The notes under the pieces: generated by a model
The model's input: only the letters and a program-made list of their open reading frames with translations
The model's database searches: none
What the model was told of the DNA's origin: nothing
Position numbers and translations under genes: made by a program
DNA from: Chrysochromulina parva
Taxonomy: Eukaryota > Haptophyta > Prymnesiales > Chrysochromulinaceae
Direction of reading: 5' to 3'
Length of the DNA: 34,119 nucleotides
NCBI GenBank assembly: GCA_002887195.1
Contig: PJAB01000211.1
Coordinates: forward strand, 1 to 34,119
In this document: positions 19,522 to 28,436 of the stretch, in pieces
Layout: every line of letters begins with the position of its first letter
How positions within the stretch are numbered: the stretch's first letter is position 1

Positions 19522-20394
19522 ATGGCCGATGCCAGCAGCGAGAGTGGGTCGGAGGAGGCACCCGGTGAGGATAAGTCCGATGTGGATGAAGAGGCCAAGG
19601 GCGAGGTGGAACTCACCGCCGAAGGCGAGTGGGGCAGCAAACAGAATGACAACTTCGAGGCGATGATGACTGCGCGCATGAACGCCGTCTACGAACAGGA
19701 GGACGTCGTACAGATGCACCCGAGCGCACGCAATACCGGCTCCAAGTACGCGGAAGTTCGTGCGCAGCCGCTCGCGCCGCAGAACGGCTTCTATGACGAG
19801 CGCTATGTGTGCGCGACGAGGCCGGCGGGTGACATGGACGAGGATACGGACTTTGAGTTCATGAAGGGCTCCGAGGACGACGGCGTTGTGCCGCCCGAGC
19901 GCGTGACGTTCGCGTTCAAGGGTGTGCAGGACTACACTCTCGAGATGATCGCGCGCTTTCTCGACGAGACCAACCAGGACCACGGCGACACAATCAAGCG
20001 GTGGCGTCAACAGGGCAAGGGCATCAAGAAGCTCTGGCTCAACGACAACCCGATCACCGACGCGGGCGTGGCGTTTCTGGCGGCGGCACTCCAGAACAAT
20101 TCGACACTCGAGGAGCTGTACCTGCACTACACCGCCTGCAACGACGTGGGCCTCGGCCACCTTCTCGAGATGCTCGGCAAGAACAAGACGCTCAAGAAGC
20201 TCGAACTCGGCAACAGTGGCATCACCGAGAAAGGTGCTGGGGCGATTGTCAAGGCGTTCAGCAAGGGCGGCTCGTGCCAGAAGAACTCGACGCTCGAGCA
20301 CATGGGCCTCTTTGGCAACGCCGACTCGATCGATAACGACTTGCCGGTCATTGCAGATCTGTTGGAGAAGGAATCGCGTGATTCGCGCAAGTAG
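19522..20394 (+). CDS. Leucine-rich-repeat protein (RI type)
   Basis: Protein of 290 aa. The first ~40 residues are acidic (SSESGSEEAPGEDKSDVDEE). Residues about 165-260 contain three ribonuclease-inhibitor-type LRRs: IKKLWLNDNPITDAGVAFLA, LEELYLHYTACNDVGLGHLL and LKKLELGNSGITEKGAGAIV. Each has the L-x-x-L-x-L-x-x-N/C and G-x-x-x-L/I pattern. RI-type LRRs are protein-binding; known relatives include NLR-like sensors, tropomodulin and flagellar LRR proteins. Nothing points to one partner. No membrane segment is seen. The start ATG at 19522 is in good context (catccATGG). Confidence 0.85.
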   Translation: MADASSESGSEEAPGEDKSDVDEEAKGEVELTAEGEWGSKQNDNFEAMMTARMNAVYEQEDVVQMHPSARNTGSKYAEVRAQPLAPQNGFYDERYVCATRPAGDMDEDTDFEFMKGSEDDGVVPPERVTFAFKGVQDYTLEMIARFLDETNQDHGDTIKRWRQQGKGIKKLWLNDNPITDAGVAFLAAALQNNSTLEELYLHYTACNDVGLGHLLEMLGKNKTLKKLELGNSGITEKGAGAIVKAFSKGGSCQKNSTLEHMGLFGNADSIDNDLPVIADLLEKESRDSRK

Positions 20395-20707
20395 CGCAAT
20401 GAAGTAGCGAACGCAAGCGCCCGAACGACGTAAGTATAGTCCCGATAGTGATCATCCCGCGAGCCGCGCCGCCCGTTCGCAATTTACAAAATTAGACAAA
20501 ACATGAATGATAGATTCTTAACAGATAGTGGCCTGGTGCCTAGAAAGGTGTGCACTCTCGGTCTCGCTCTGGCCTCTCGCCGGAGGCCGGCTAACGCCGT
20601 CAACGCTCAACCGAGCCGAGCTTAGAGCTTGACTTGCTTGAGCATTTGCGAGTGACCGTCGTTCGGTGTGAATTGTAACTTGATTTAATGGAGGCTGAAA
20701 GGAGTCG
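20395..20707. other. Convergent 3' intergenic region
   Basis: This 313-bp stretch lies between the stops of the LRR gene (+) and N6AMT1 (-). It is AT-richer at 20480-20530. A short hairpin, ctcgccggaggccggc, lies near 20576-20591. No ORF is convincing. Confidence 0.5.
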
Positions 20708-21481
20708 TCATCCCACCGATGAACATGAAGCTGCATCCTCTCTGACTATGCTCTCTGCTGCTGTCAGCTCCCCGCTACGATCCCCATCCCGCCTCGGGCT
20801 CGGCGGCGCCTCGGTGGCCCCACCCCGTCGGCAGCGCATCACAAAGAGGCGCTCGTTCTGGGCGCGCCGCTCCGCAATCACGACCGACTCGAGGCCCGCC
20901 TGCTCGCGCAGTAGAGAGGCGATCTCCGACGGCTCATTCTCTGCGACGCCCAGCAAGTAGAAGAGGCCGGACGGCGACAGGGCGGGCCCTAAGGCCGGGA
21001 GCAGCCGGTCGAGCACGAGGCGGCCACGCGGCCCGCCCGCCCAGGCTGCGCTGATGTCGGCAGTGGCCACTGCCTCCACGAGCTCCTCTGTCGAGGTAGG
21101 TACATACGGCGGGTTGAAGACGAGCACATCCACTATGCCCGGACGCAGGGCGCTCAGCAAGTCCATCTGCACCGGCACGACGCGTCGCCCGTTGGCGGCA
21201 CCGGTGGCCGCGGTTGCGCGGTTCGCGTGACGATTGACGTCGCCCGCGAGCAGCGCCGCGTCGGGAAGCAGGCGGCCGAGGTGGGTGATCACGCACCCAC
21301 TGCCCGAACCTATCTCGACACACAGAGCGGGGCGGCGACCTAAGAGTTCTGCGACATCTGCGCTGAGCGCGTCGACCAGCAGAAAGGTGTCGTCCGAAGG
21401 CTCGTACACGCGCTCGTAGTCGGCCGAGCTCAAGTGAGAGAGATCGGGCAACGCGACGGCAGCAACCTTTGTAGAAGCCAT
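20708..21481 (-). CDS. N6AMT1: eRF1 glutamine N5-methyltransferase (N6AMT1/HemK2/Mtq2)
   Basis: Protein of 257 aa. This family methylates the Gln of the GGQ motif in release factor eRF1 (with a small TRM112 partner), tuning translation termination; the human enzyme is also reported to act on histone H4 lysine 12. Diagnostic features are the N-terminal VYEPSDDTFLLVDAL (26-39), the SAM-binding motif I VEIGSGSGCV (55-64) and the catalytic FNPPYVPT (122-129, NPPY). The AAWAGGPRGRLVLDRLLP and GLFYLLGVAENEP segments match human N6AMT1. About 40 residues of low-complexity, acidic and Ser-rich tail follow the domain. The start ATG at 21481 places the first motif at the usual distance. A small open frame ends 8 nt upstream. 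Confidence 0.92.
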   Translation of the reverse strand: MASTKVAAVALPDLSHLSSADYERVYEPSDDTFLLVDALSADVAELLGRRPALCVEIGSGSGCVITHLGRLLPDAALLAGDVNRHANRATAATGAANGRRVVPVQMDLLSALRPGIVDVLVFNPPYVPTSTEELVEAVATADISAAWAGGPRGRLVLDRLLPALGPALSPSGLFYLLGVAENEPSEIASLLREQAGLESVVIAERRAQNERLFVMRCRRGGATEAPPSPRRDGDRSGELTAAESIVREDAASCSSVG

Positions 21482-21489
21482 CCCACCGC

Positions 21490-21699
21490 TCAGTGAGAAC
21501 GTTTCGGGAGGGACGCGCCACCGCCGCCGAAAAAGAGCCGGTTATGCCGAGCGACGACGACGAGCGGCACGATGACGCCGAGCACGAGCACGAGCAGACC
21601 AGCGAGCCAGTTGGAGAGCTCGAAGCCGAGTGTTGGTTGCTCCATGAACACCGGAAGCGGAGACGGTGCGCCGCGCAAAGAACTTGCTTGCTGCGTCAT
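21490..21699 (-). CDS. Small single-membrane-span protein or upstream ORF of N6AMT1
   Basis: Encodes 69 aa from ATG 21699; an internal ATG at 21645 would give 51 aa. The C-terminal half has one strongly hydrophobic helix, NWLAGLLVLVLGVIVPLVVV, followed by ARHNRL and a Gly-rich then basic tail. The N-terminal half could be a short transit or presequence-like stretch. The stop lies 8 nt before the N6AMT1 ATG on the same strand, so the two would share a transcript. The helix architecture resembles small photosynthetic or mitochondrial one-span subunits, but no family is recognised. It may also be chance open frame in a leader. Confidence 0.4.
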   Translation of the reverse strand: MTQQASSLRGAPSPLPVFMEQPTLGFELSNWLAGLLVLVLGVIVPLVVVARHNRLFFGGGGASLPKRSH

Positions 21700-21873
21700 G
21701 TTTGGGCGCCGTTTCAAGCGCGAAATTTTGGACCAAAAATTAGGGAAATGTATAGATTTCCAATCACGGCTTCACGTCTCCCGAAACCACACGGCGCCCA
21801 GGAAATCAGTGCACACTCGCTTCGGTGCCGAGCCCTCTTGAGAGAGCCGGCCTCGGAGTTGCGACGTGTGTCG

Positions 21874-23226
21874 ATGGCCTCAAAAGGGGAGCCTCAAGCC
21901 TTTGTCCTCATCGGCATCGGCGCGGCCATAATTGTTGGCTGCACGCTGCTCCCGGCACTGCAACGTTACGGATTGGACTTTCTGCTTCCCTCATCATCCA
22001 AACAGCTGCATCTCACAGAACAGCAATACGACGCGTTTCTGGCCGAGCACCGCTTCATTGTCATCGGCGGCCCGCACCGTGGCGGTACCACTCTGATGTG
22101 GCAGCTCCTCAGATCGCATCCAGCTGTGGGCTCCTTCCCGGAGCGCGTTGCCAGTGACTTCTCCGAGGGTTCCTTCCTCCAGACGGTGCTGCCCACCTTT
22201 GGGGTCGGCAACGAGCTTCAGATGGGCAGCGGTGGGGTGAACGCGAAGCCCATGGGCCTTGGCAGATACGCCTTCTCACCTGACGCGCACATGACCGAGA
22301 CGCACGCGCTCAACACGCGAGCGAACTCGCGGCAACTGCTGAGCCAGTGGGGCTATTTCTGGAACACGAGCCGGCCCGTCCTGCTCGAGAAGACGCCGAC
22401 GGACATGCTCACGTCACGGCTGCTCCAGGCGCTCCTCTCGCCGCCGCCGCGCCAGCAGACCAGTTTCGTCTTCCTCACGCGCCATCCGCTGGCTGTCGCG
22501 CTGGCCCATATGCGGTGGCCCGCGTGCCGGCATCAGAGCGTCGGGTCGCTCGCGCTGCATTGGCTGGTCTCGCATCGGGTGCTCGCGTCGGACCTGCCGC
22601 ACCTCCGCGCGGCCCGCGTCGTCCGTTATGAGGACCTTGCACGCGACCCGACGGCCTGCATGCATGAGCTCATTGCTTGGCTGCAACTACCAGGCTCGCT
22701 GCCCGTTCACACATCGGATCGCGTGGTGCGCGACACGAATGCAAAGTACGAGCGGCGCTACTGCACAGAGCACTTGGCGAGCGCGCGGCAACGGCGCGAG
22801 CACTGCGCCATGGGCGCCGCGCTGCAGCCCGCGATAGCACGGCTCGAGCTCGGCTACGACTTGCATGCAGCTGGCAGCGAACACGGCTTCAGCTGCCTAG
22901 CGACCCATCTTCACAGCGCGGGGTGTGAACCAGTGGCGCCCGCGGCGGCGCTCGTGCGTGGCCTGGAGATGCAGACCCGCCGCCTCAGCAGCGGCGGCGG
23001 CCCGCCGCCCGCGCTCGGTGGCGAGCATTTGATCTGTGGGAAAGTGGAGCAGCCGCAGCCGCAGACGCGTCACCGCGGCCGCCGCTCGGACCACGAGCAC
23101 CGCGCCGAGCCGGGCGCGGCGCAAACGCGCCGCGGCGGCCGCAGGCGCCGGAAGCTTCAAATAATCGGCACGAAGGGCGAGAAGGTCACAAGCGAGAAGG
23201 TCACAAGCGAGAAGGTTGCGATTTGA
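21874..23226 (+). CDS. Type II membrane sulfotransferase (Sulfotransfer_3-like)
   Basis: Protein of 450 aa. A short cytosolic tail and one signal-anchor helix (FVLIGIGAAIIVGCTLLPAL, 10-29) imply a Golgi type II membrane enzyme. The PAPS 5'-phosphosulfate loop is GGPHRGGTTLMWQLL (65-79), with LEKTP (171-175) and the 3'-phosphate motif FVFLTRHPLAVAL (198-210). RYEDLARDP follows as in the family. It would transfer sulfate from PAPS to a carbohydrate or protein; the acceptor cannot be told. The catalytic domain ends near residue 330. The remaining ~110 residues are Arg/Pro/Gly-rich and end in repeated EKVTS units (15-bp tandem repeat, 23178-23220). The frame is open upstream to 21493, but the ATG at 21874 gives the canonical topology. 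Confidence 0.88.
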   Translation: MASKGEPQAFVLIGIGAAIIVGCTLLPALQRYGLDFLLPSSSKQLHLTEQQYDAFLAEHRFIVIGGPHRGGTTLMWQLLRSHPAVGSFPERVASDFSEGSFLQTVLPTFGVGNELQMGSGGVNAKPMGLGRYAFSPDAHMTETHALNTRANSRQLLSQWGYFWNTSRPVLLEKTPTDMLTSRLLQALLSPPPRQQTSFVFLTRHPLAVALAHMRWPACRHQSVGSLALHWLVSHRVLASDLPHLRAARVVRYEDLARDPTACMHELIAWLQLPGSLPVHTSDRVVRDTNAKYERRYCTEHLASARQRREHCAMGAALQPAIARLELGYDLHAAGSEHGFSCLATHLHSAGCEPVAPAAALVRGLEMQTRRLSSGGGPPPALGGEHLICGKVEQPQPQTRHRGRRSDHEHRAEPGAAQTRRGGRRRRKLQIIGTKGEKVTSEKVTSEKVAI

Positions 23227-23908
23227 CACCCCGCCCCTCTAAACGATCGGTCGGTGGACTCTGCGGAGCCGGACGGGCATTGCCGCGGAGGCCGGGCGCG
23301 TTGCGGGAACCGGGATTGCTTGCCCGTCCTACAATCATTATTCGTTTCTGGTTTGAGATATTGAGATTGATTGACATTGAGCCGGTGTCGTTTCCACACA
23401 GTGTTGCACCCAGATTTACTTATTAGTCTATCCACGAGGATTCGCCCGGCGCGGACCCGGCCGCGGGCGCCGGCGCCCTCCGGCTCCGCGCGCGCGGGGG
23501 CGCGCGGTCGATGTTTTATCTTTTATGTTTTAACCGTGATTCAACTCAGAGGACCTCAGGCGCGGCAGTTCTCGGCTCTCCGCAGCGTGATGAGTGTCGC
23601 TCTGATTCTCTCAGCTCACTGTATCTCTCTGAGCGCGATCGTTTCTCTCATCGTACCACGTGTCCACGTCTCCACTTGACTCTTCGTACTATACGTTCTC
23701 TTCCATCCCGGCATCGGTGCTCCTCGCTCACGCTCCCGAGACGCTGTGATGTCCACTGAATGCCCTGACATGCATGCCGATTGCCTCGTGGATCCTCGCC
23801 CACGCCTCCCGAGGCGCATCTCAGCCAGCACTCGCATTCGTGCCGTGGCCACGTGGCCACGCCGCCACGCCACTGCGCTCCTCCTCCTGCTCGCTGCTCC
23901 TCCTCCTC
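23227..23908. other. Convergent 3' intergenic region
   Basis: This 682-bp stretch lies between the stops of the sulfotransferase (+) and ROMO1 (-). It includes a perfect 9-bp inverted repeat, ggacgggca/tgcccgtcc (23271-23279 and 23321-23329), a very GC-rich block at 23445-23510 and AT-rich tttatcttttatgttttaac at 23516-23535. No gene is recognisable. Confidence 0.5.
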
Positions 23909-24559
23909 TCAGTCGTCCCGCGACAGGATGGCATGGACCACGGCGCTACGCTCGCGGTGCGTCGTCGCGGCACGAGCGCGTGCCGCGAATGCATGCGGCG
24001 GCTCAAGCACGTCGAAAGCCGGCCTGTGTGCCACCGCATCATGCGGCCGTCCGATCGGTGTGCGCTCGGCATCTGCGAGCTCGAGCAGCGGCAACTCCTC
24101 GCAGCGGATGACGGTGCCACACGCAAGGAAGAAGCCAAAGCCGGCGGCCGTCGAGACGACCGAGATCGGCAGGTAGAGGATGTGCCGGTACGCGATGGCC
24201 GCGTAAGTGCCGTACATGAACCCGATCGCGCTCCCAAGAGCGCCGCCGATCATCGCGCCGTTCTGCAGCTTCCACATGCACTGCCGAAAGCGCGAAGGCG
24301 GTTCGTAGTACTGGTAGGAGGGGCTCGCAGGCGGCGTCCAGGCGTCGACGGAGGGCGACTCAGCCTTGGGTAGGTACCTGTCAAAGTCCTCCTTTTCGTA
24401 CTCGACCTCGTCGTGGCCACCCGCCGCCGCGAGGCTGCCCGAGGACATGAGCTCGCCGCCGTAGGCGCCACCCTGTTGCTGCTGGAGCTGTTCGAGCTTC
24501 GCCTGGAGCTGCTGCTCCTTGCGCTCACGGCGCGCGCTGAATGGGTTGAGCGACGACAT
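23909..24559 (-). CDS. ROMO1: ROMO1/Mgr2 domain protein with long N- and C-terminal extensions
   Basis: Protein of 216 aa. Residues about 90-153 match the ROMO1/Mgr2 domain: FRQCMWKLQNGAMIGGALGS, AIGFMYGTYAA with glycine-zipper spacing, then a second helix ending in GTVIRC, as in human ROMO1 and yeast Mgr2. Mgr2 gates lateral release from the TIM23 import channel, and ROMO1 lies in the mitochondrial inner membrane and affects cristae and ROS. Typical family members are about 80-115 aa. Here ~90 residues precede the domain (NPFSARRERKEQQLQAKLEQ, a short Gln-rich coiled coil and a Tyr/Pro-rich linker) and ~60 low-complexity residues follow. The tail after IRC could be an unspliced intron remnant. 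The start ATG at 24559 lies 199 bp from the divergent DRC7 start. Confidence 0.85.
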   Translation of the reverse strand: MSSLNPFSARRERKEQQLQAKLEQLQQQQGGAYGGELMSSGSLAAAGGHDEVEYEKEDFDRYLPKAESPSVDAWTPPASPSYQYYEPPSRFRQCMWKLQNGAMIGGALGSAIGFMYGTYAAIAYRHILYLPISVVSTAAGFGFFLACGTVIRCEELPLLELADAERTPIGRPHDAVAHRPAFDVLEPPHAFAARARAATTHRERSAVVHAILSRDD

Positions 24560-24758
24560 GGGCCGTGGGACGCGAGACACGAAGACAAACACGGCGACTG
24601 ACGCAACTTTCGCGAAGAGGAGTTTCGTCTTGATGACAACGCGCCTCGACAGAGTAGAAATAACGTGCATGGACCTTTGCAATCACGAGGCCGCTGTCGT
24701 GGGCGCCTCGCTGTCGTGGGCGCCCTTTCTGCCGTTCTGCTCTCGCTCCGGCTGCCTC
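24560..24758. promoter_or_regulatory. Divergent promoter region ROMO1 / DRC7
   Basis: Only 199 bp separate the two start codons, so the genes very likely share regulatory DNA. The near-repeat tgtcgtgggcgcctcgctgtcgtgggcgccc at 24693-24725 sits just upstream of DRC7. Confidence 0.55.
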
Positions 24759-27323
24759 ATGGCTGACGAGGACACGGATTTTGAGGGTGCGGGCGAGGAT
24801 GAGGATAACATGGACGAAGAGGACGTGGCGTCGCCCATGCAGTTCATGGAAGAATTCGCCGACACGCCCAATTCGAAGCTGCTGCGGATCAGCGAGGTCC
24901 AGCTCATGGAGCAGCCGGAGAGCTATCGCACTAACACGCCCAAAGAGGAGCTGATGCTTGAGTACATCCGCAAGTACGAGATGCACTTCGCCAACTTGCA
25001 CCCCAAGCGGCGCAAGCCCATGCTTGCGCTGCGCAACGAGTGCGGCATGAAGAAGTTTATCTGCGCGACGCTGAGGCCGACGCAGATGCCGTACCAGGAC
25101 GTGTACGACTACAACAAGTGTGCCAAGTTCGTGGCGGACTTTATCCGTTACGAGCCGCTCGAGCTCGCCTCGCAGCTGCCTTCGCACATGCCCTCGCCCT
25201 CGGCCACGCTCGGGTGGCAGGCGGGCGACTGCTTCGACATGGCGATGGTGCTGTGCTCGATGCTGCTCGGCGTGGGGTACGATGCGTACGTCGTGTGCGG
25301 GTATGCTCCCGCGAAAATCACGCGGTACGATCAGACATCGACCTCGATCAAGGCCGAGCCGCCGCCGCCGCCGCCAGAGCCGCCGTACAAGCCGCCCGAT
25401 ACAAAGTATACGATCGGCCCTCGGAAGGTACTGGCGTCCAACTTCCTCACCCAGAAGGCGCAGCGCGAGGCGGCGGCGGCAGCACCTAAAGATGCCAAGG
25501 TCGCCCCGGCGGCGCCCGCCGTACCGATCGACCTCGAGGCGCTCGCCGCCGCCGAGGCGGAGGAGCTCGATGACCTCCGAGGGCGGCGCGTCCATGCTTG
25601 GGTCCTCTTGCTGCCTGGCAAGCGCATGCTCGAGCAGATGCTCTTCGTCGAGCCGTCGACGGGCGAGCTCTACAGGGCGGACAGCTCGCCCTTCTACGGC
25701 ATCGAGACGCTCTGGAACGCGTCCAACTACTGGGTCAATATGCAGGGTCCGTCGGTCCCTGCGGCCAAGCTCTCGTTTGAGCTCGCGGATGCATCCAAGT
25801 GGGAGGGACTCCTCTACGACTCCACGATGGCCTCAATGGGCGGCGGTGAGGACGAGGGCGGCGACGAGGGCGGCGACGGCGCGGGTGGCGCGGAGGAGCA
25901 CGACGAGGTGGTCGACGAGTCGAAGGTGCTGGCCGAGATGCCGCCGAGCTGGGTCACGCGGCTGCACGTGCCACAAGACCTCTTCGAGAGTGGCTGCCCT
26001 CAAGGGCGCAAGTCAACGACGTTCAAAAAGGGCCTCGTCCAAAGGTTCGCGCCGTACTCGCGCGAGGACGGCCTGGTCGAGATGATCACGCTGTACGAGG
26101 ACGCGGAGCGCACGAGCGTCGCCGAGCTGCGCCAGCACTTTGCCAACCGGCAGGATCACCTGTACAAACGCATCGTTGCGGGCGAGGAGACGCGCGAGTA
26201 CTTCGAGCCCGGTCGCAAGGGCGCCCTGCGCGAGCACACATGGATCGAGGGCCAGCGGCGCGTGATGCACTTCTACTCGGCGGCGAAGCTCGATGGCCTC
26301 GTGTCGCGCTATGAGGAGACCGGTAAGAAGACTTGGTATGTCTTCGACGGCACGCGCGACCCACTGATCTACCGGTCCGTTTCGTACGACCAGGAGGCGG
26401 AGCCGTCCGAAGCGCCCGATAAGAATATCCGCAAGATGGCCGAAAAGTTCCGGCGCTCCCGAGCCGGAACTTTTGGCGCTCCCGAGACGGAGGTGGACGC
26501 GGAGGAGGACGTGGCGAAGCGCACGTTCGAGCTCAGCGCGGGCTTGATCAAGCTCAAGTACCACTACGGCAAGGACCGTGTCACGGCGTCGAGCCGCACG
26601 TACAACAAGGACGGCTCGAATCACCACGTCGTCCAAGTCAACTCGTTCTCGAAGCCTCCGACAGAGGCGCAGCTGCTGGATGAGTTCACGAAGCTGCAGG
26701 TGGCCGAGCGCGAGTGCATCAACGAGATCAAGGACTACGACCGCCAGACCAAGGAGATCCTCAAGAAGCGTGCGGCCGAGGAGGCGGACATAGAGGAGGC
26801 CGAGGAGGCGGCCGCGCACATGACCAAATCCGGCAAGATGCACGTGCCGCAGTTCCTCGTCGTATCGGTGTACGACACGTCGCGCTCGCGCATCAACACG
26901 ATGGAGCCGCCGGAGGAGGATCTCGACGCGGTGCCGCACGACTACCTCACCCCCTTCTTGGAGGAGCCCATTGGCATCCATGACGATCCTCTGCCTCGGG
27001 AGGCGGCGCTGCAGGCGCGCGAGGCCTGCCTGCGCTCGCTCAAGGAGCGCCTTGTCGAGCGCGCGAACATCGTGCAGTCGCGCCTCGACGACGAGAACGC
27101 GATGCTCTCGAAGAAGCAGGCTGCCTTTCAGCGCAACCGTGATCACATGGACGCCGCCGACGAGGCGGAGTACGAGCGCTATTGCCAGGAGGCCATGTTC
27201 CGCATCCAGATCCTCGAGCAACGGCTCGATCGGCACACGGAGCTCTCACTGCAGACGTACGCCGAGATGGACGCGAGATTGCGAGACGACCCGCGTCTCA
27301 AGAACCTCAACTCCTCGCGCTGA
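24759..27323 (+). CDS. DRC7: Dynein regulatory complex subunit 7 (DRC7/CCDC135/FAP50)
   Basis: Protein of 854 aa in a single exon. DRC7 is part of the nexin-dynein regulatory complex between axonemal doublet microtubules and controls ciliary/flagellar bending. Diagnostic N-terminal motifs are SYRTNTPKEELMLEYIRKYE, the HPKRRKPMLALRNECG segment (81-96) and the transglutaminase-like core AGDCFDMAMVLCSMLLGVGY (155-174) leading to DAYVVCGYA. The middle holds RRVHAWVLLLPGKR and FVEPSTGELY. The C-terminal half has DRC7-type WYVFDGTRDPLIYRSV and ends in a coiled coil (about 750-854). Pro/Gly/Glu-rich loops are inserted at about 200-215, 245-275 and 365-390. The gene implies that the organism makes a motile flagellum at some stage. 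The frame is open upstream, but ATG 24759 gives the expected acidic start. Confidence 0.94.
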   Translation: MADEDTDFEGAGEDEDNMDEEDVASPMQFMEEFADTPNSKLLRISEVQLMEQPESYRTNTPKEELMLEYIRKYEMHFANLHPKRRKPMLALRNECGMKKFICATLRPTQMPYQDVYDYNKCAKFVADFIRYEPLELASQLPSHMPSPSATLGWQAGDCFDMAMVLCSMLLGVGYDAYVVCGYAPAKITRYDQTSTSIKAEPPPPPPEPPYKPPDTKYTIGPRKVLASNFLTQKAQREAAAAAPKDAKVAPAAPAVPIDLEALAAAEAEELDDLRGRRVHAWVLLLPGKRMLEQMLFVEPSTGELYRADSSPFYGIETLWNASNYWVNMQGPSVPAAKLSFELADASKWEGLLYDSTMASMGGGEDEGGDEGGDGAGGAEEHDEVVDESKVLAEMPPSWVTRLHVPQDLFESGCPQGRKSTTFKKGLVQRFAPYSREDGLVEMITLYEDAERTSVAELRQHFANRQDHLYKRIVAGEETREYFEPGRKGALREHTWIEGQRRVMHFYSAAKLDGLVSRYEETGKKTWYVFDGTRDPLIYRSVSYDQEAEPSEAPDKNIRKMAEKFRRSRAGTFGAPETEVDAEEDVAKRTFELSAGLIKLKYHYGKDRVTASSRTYNKDGSNHHVVQVNSFSKPPTEAQLLDEFTKLQVAERECINEIKDYDRQTKEILKKRAAEEADIEEAEEAAAHMTKSGKMHVPQFLVVSVYDTSRSRINTMEPPEEDLDAVPHDYLTPFLEEPIGIHDDPLPREAALQAREACLRSLKERLVERANIVQSRLDDENAMLSKKQAAFQRNRDHMDAADEAEYERYCQEAMFRIQILEQRLDRHTELSLQTYAEMDARLRDDPRLKNLNSSR
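26443..26486. repeat. Interlocked inverted and direct repeat inside DRC7
   Basis: An 11-bp inverted repeat, aaaagttccgg (26443-26453) and ccggaactttt (26464-26474), encloses a 10-nt loop. The loop and its flank are part of a 12-bp direct repeat ggcgctcccgag (26452-26463 and 26475-26486). The region encodes a short Arg/Ala/Gly-rich linker. Confidence 0.9.
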
Positions 27324-27818
27324 GCCGGGCGTGCGCGCCGATGCCACGGCGCGCACGCGTGCGAAGGCACGCAGACTGGCAGCAGCAGCGGCGCCGGCGC
27401 GGGCGCGGGCGGCAGCAGCGGGCTCGACGCCCTGGGAGGCGCCCTCCGGTGGACGCCCCAGTGACCCCTCCGGTGGACGCGGCGGGGGCTACGAGGATGC
27501 ATCTACGTGGACGTGCGGTGCATCCGCGGCGCCGTGGCGGGCGCATGCGATGCGCTCATACGTGACCCGCAGGAACATGGATGTGTGCGAGAGCAAAGAC
27601 CGGGCGTGTGGCCCACATAGTGGGGTTGCGCGCTCGGAGCGTGCGATCTCATGAGCGGAGACGAATATGGGATGAATGCATGAACGGTCTCACGCGAAGG
27701 GTGCATGCATGCGGTGTTTTTGTTCATCAAACTTGAAGTGGTTACCTACCACGGTGTCAGCTCGCTCGAGCTCTTCACACCCTCGACACTCTTCACACTC
27801 ATCACCGAAGTGCGAAGC
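27324..27818. other. Intergenic region DRC7 to SUMO protease
   Basis: This 495-bp stretch between same-strand genes should hold the DRC7 3' UTR and the protease promoter. The first ~180 bp stay GC-rich with a repeated cccctccggtggacgc (near 27456-27480); the last 150 bp are AT-richer. The protease frame is open from an ATG at 27705, so up to 38 more codons may belong to it. Confidence 0.5.
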
Positions 27819-28403
27819 ATGCCGAGCAAGCGGAAGGCTCGCGCAGACCCGATCTCTATCGATCTGTGCAACACTGATGACGAGGACGACGGCACAGCCG
27901 CCGTCGCTGCTGCTGTTGACGCTACGAAGCCGGCCGCCGGCCGCCGCTCCTCGCGTATCGCAAGCCAGGCTCGCAAGCCGGATGAGGCAGTGCTACTGCA
28001 CTTTCCTAGCGAAGACGCCAAGGAGCGCATCACCCTGACGTACGCCGACGTTCGACGCCTCAAGTCAGGAGCGCGCGGCGCGGCGCCCGAGACGCTGCTC
28101 CTCAACGACAATCTCGTGGACCTCTACATCAAGTACCTCTCCGGCCCGCCGCAGCAGCTGTGCGCGAAGTTCATCCCGGGGCTCGACGAGAAGAGCCGGT
28201 CGCACGTGCACATGTTCAGCGCCTTCTTCTTGAAGCGCCTCAAGACGACCATCACGAAAGGTCTGAGCATGCACACGATGATGAAGTGGGTGCGCGACGT
28301 CGACCTTCTCGCGAAGGATTTTCTCTTCGTGCCGGTCCACGAGCAGCGCTGCCACGGGCACTGGGCGCTCGCGGTCATCTGCTTCCCGGGGCTGGTCACG
28401 CGC

Positions 28404-28436
<33 letters not shown>

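Noticed and set aside
19462..20301. 279-aa minus-strand frame opposite the LRR gene
   Set aside because: It mirrors the codon pattern of the LRR protein, whose repeats are clear; the shadow is Leu/Val/Arg-rich with no domain.
14546..23908. Shared mobile element among the CT-rich and AT-rich intergenic blocks (14640-15030, 17690-17780, 23510-23700)
   Set aside because: They share composition and short words only; no repeat long enough to be a common element, and no terminal inverted repeats or target-site duplications.
26013..27236. 407-aa minus-strand frame opposite DRC7
   Set aside because: Antisense shadow of a well-conserved coding region; composition is biased and no motif is present.
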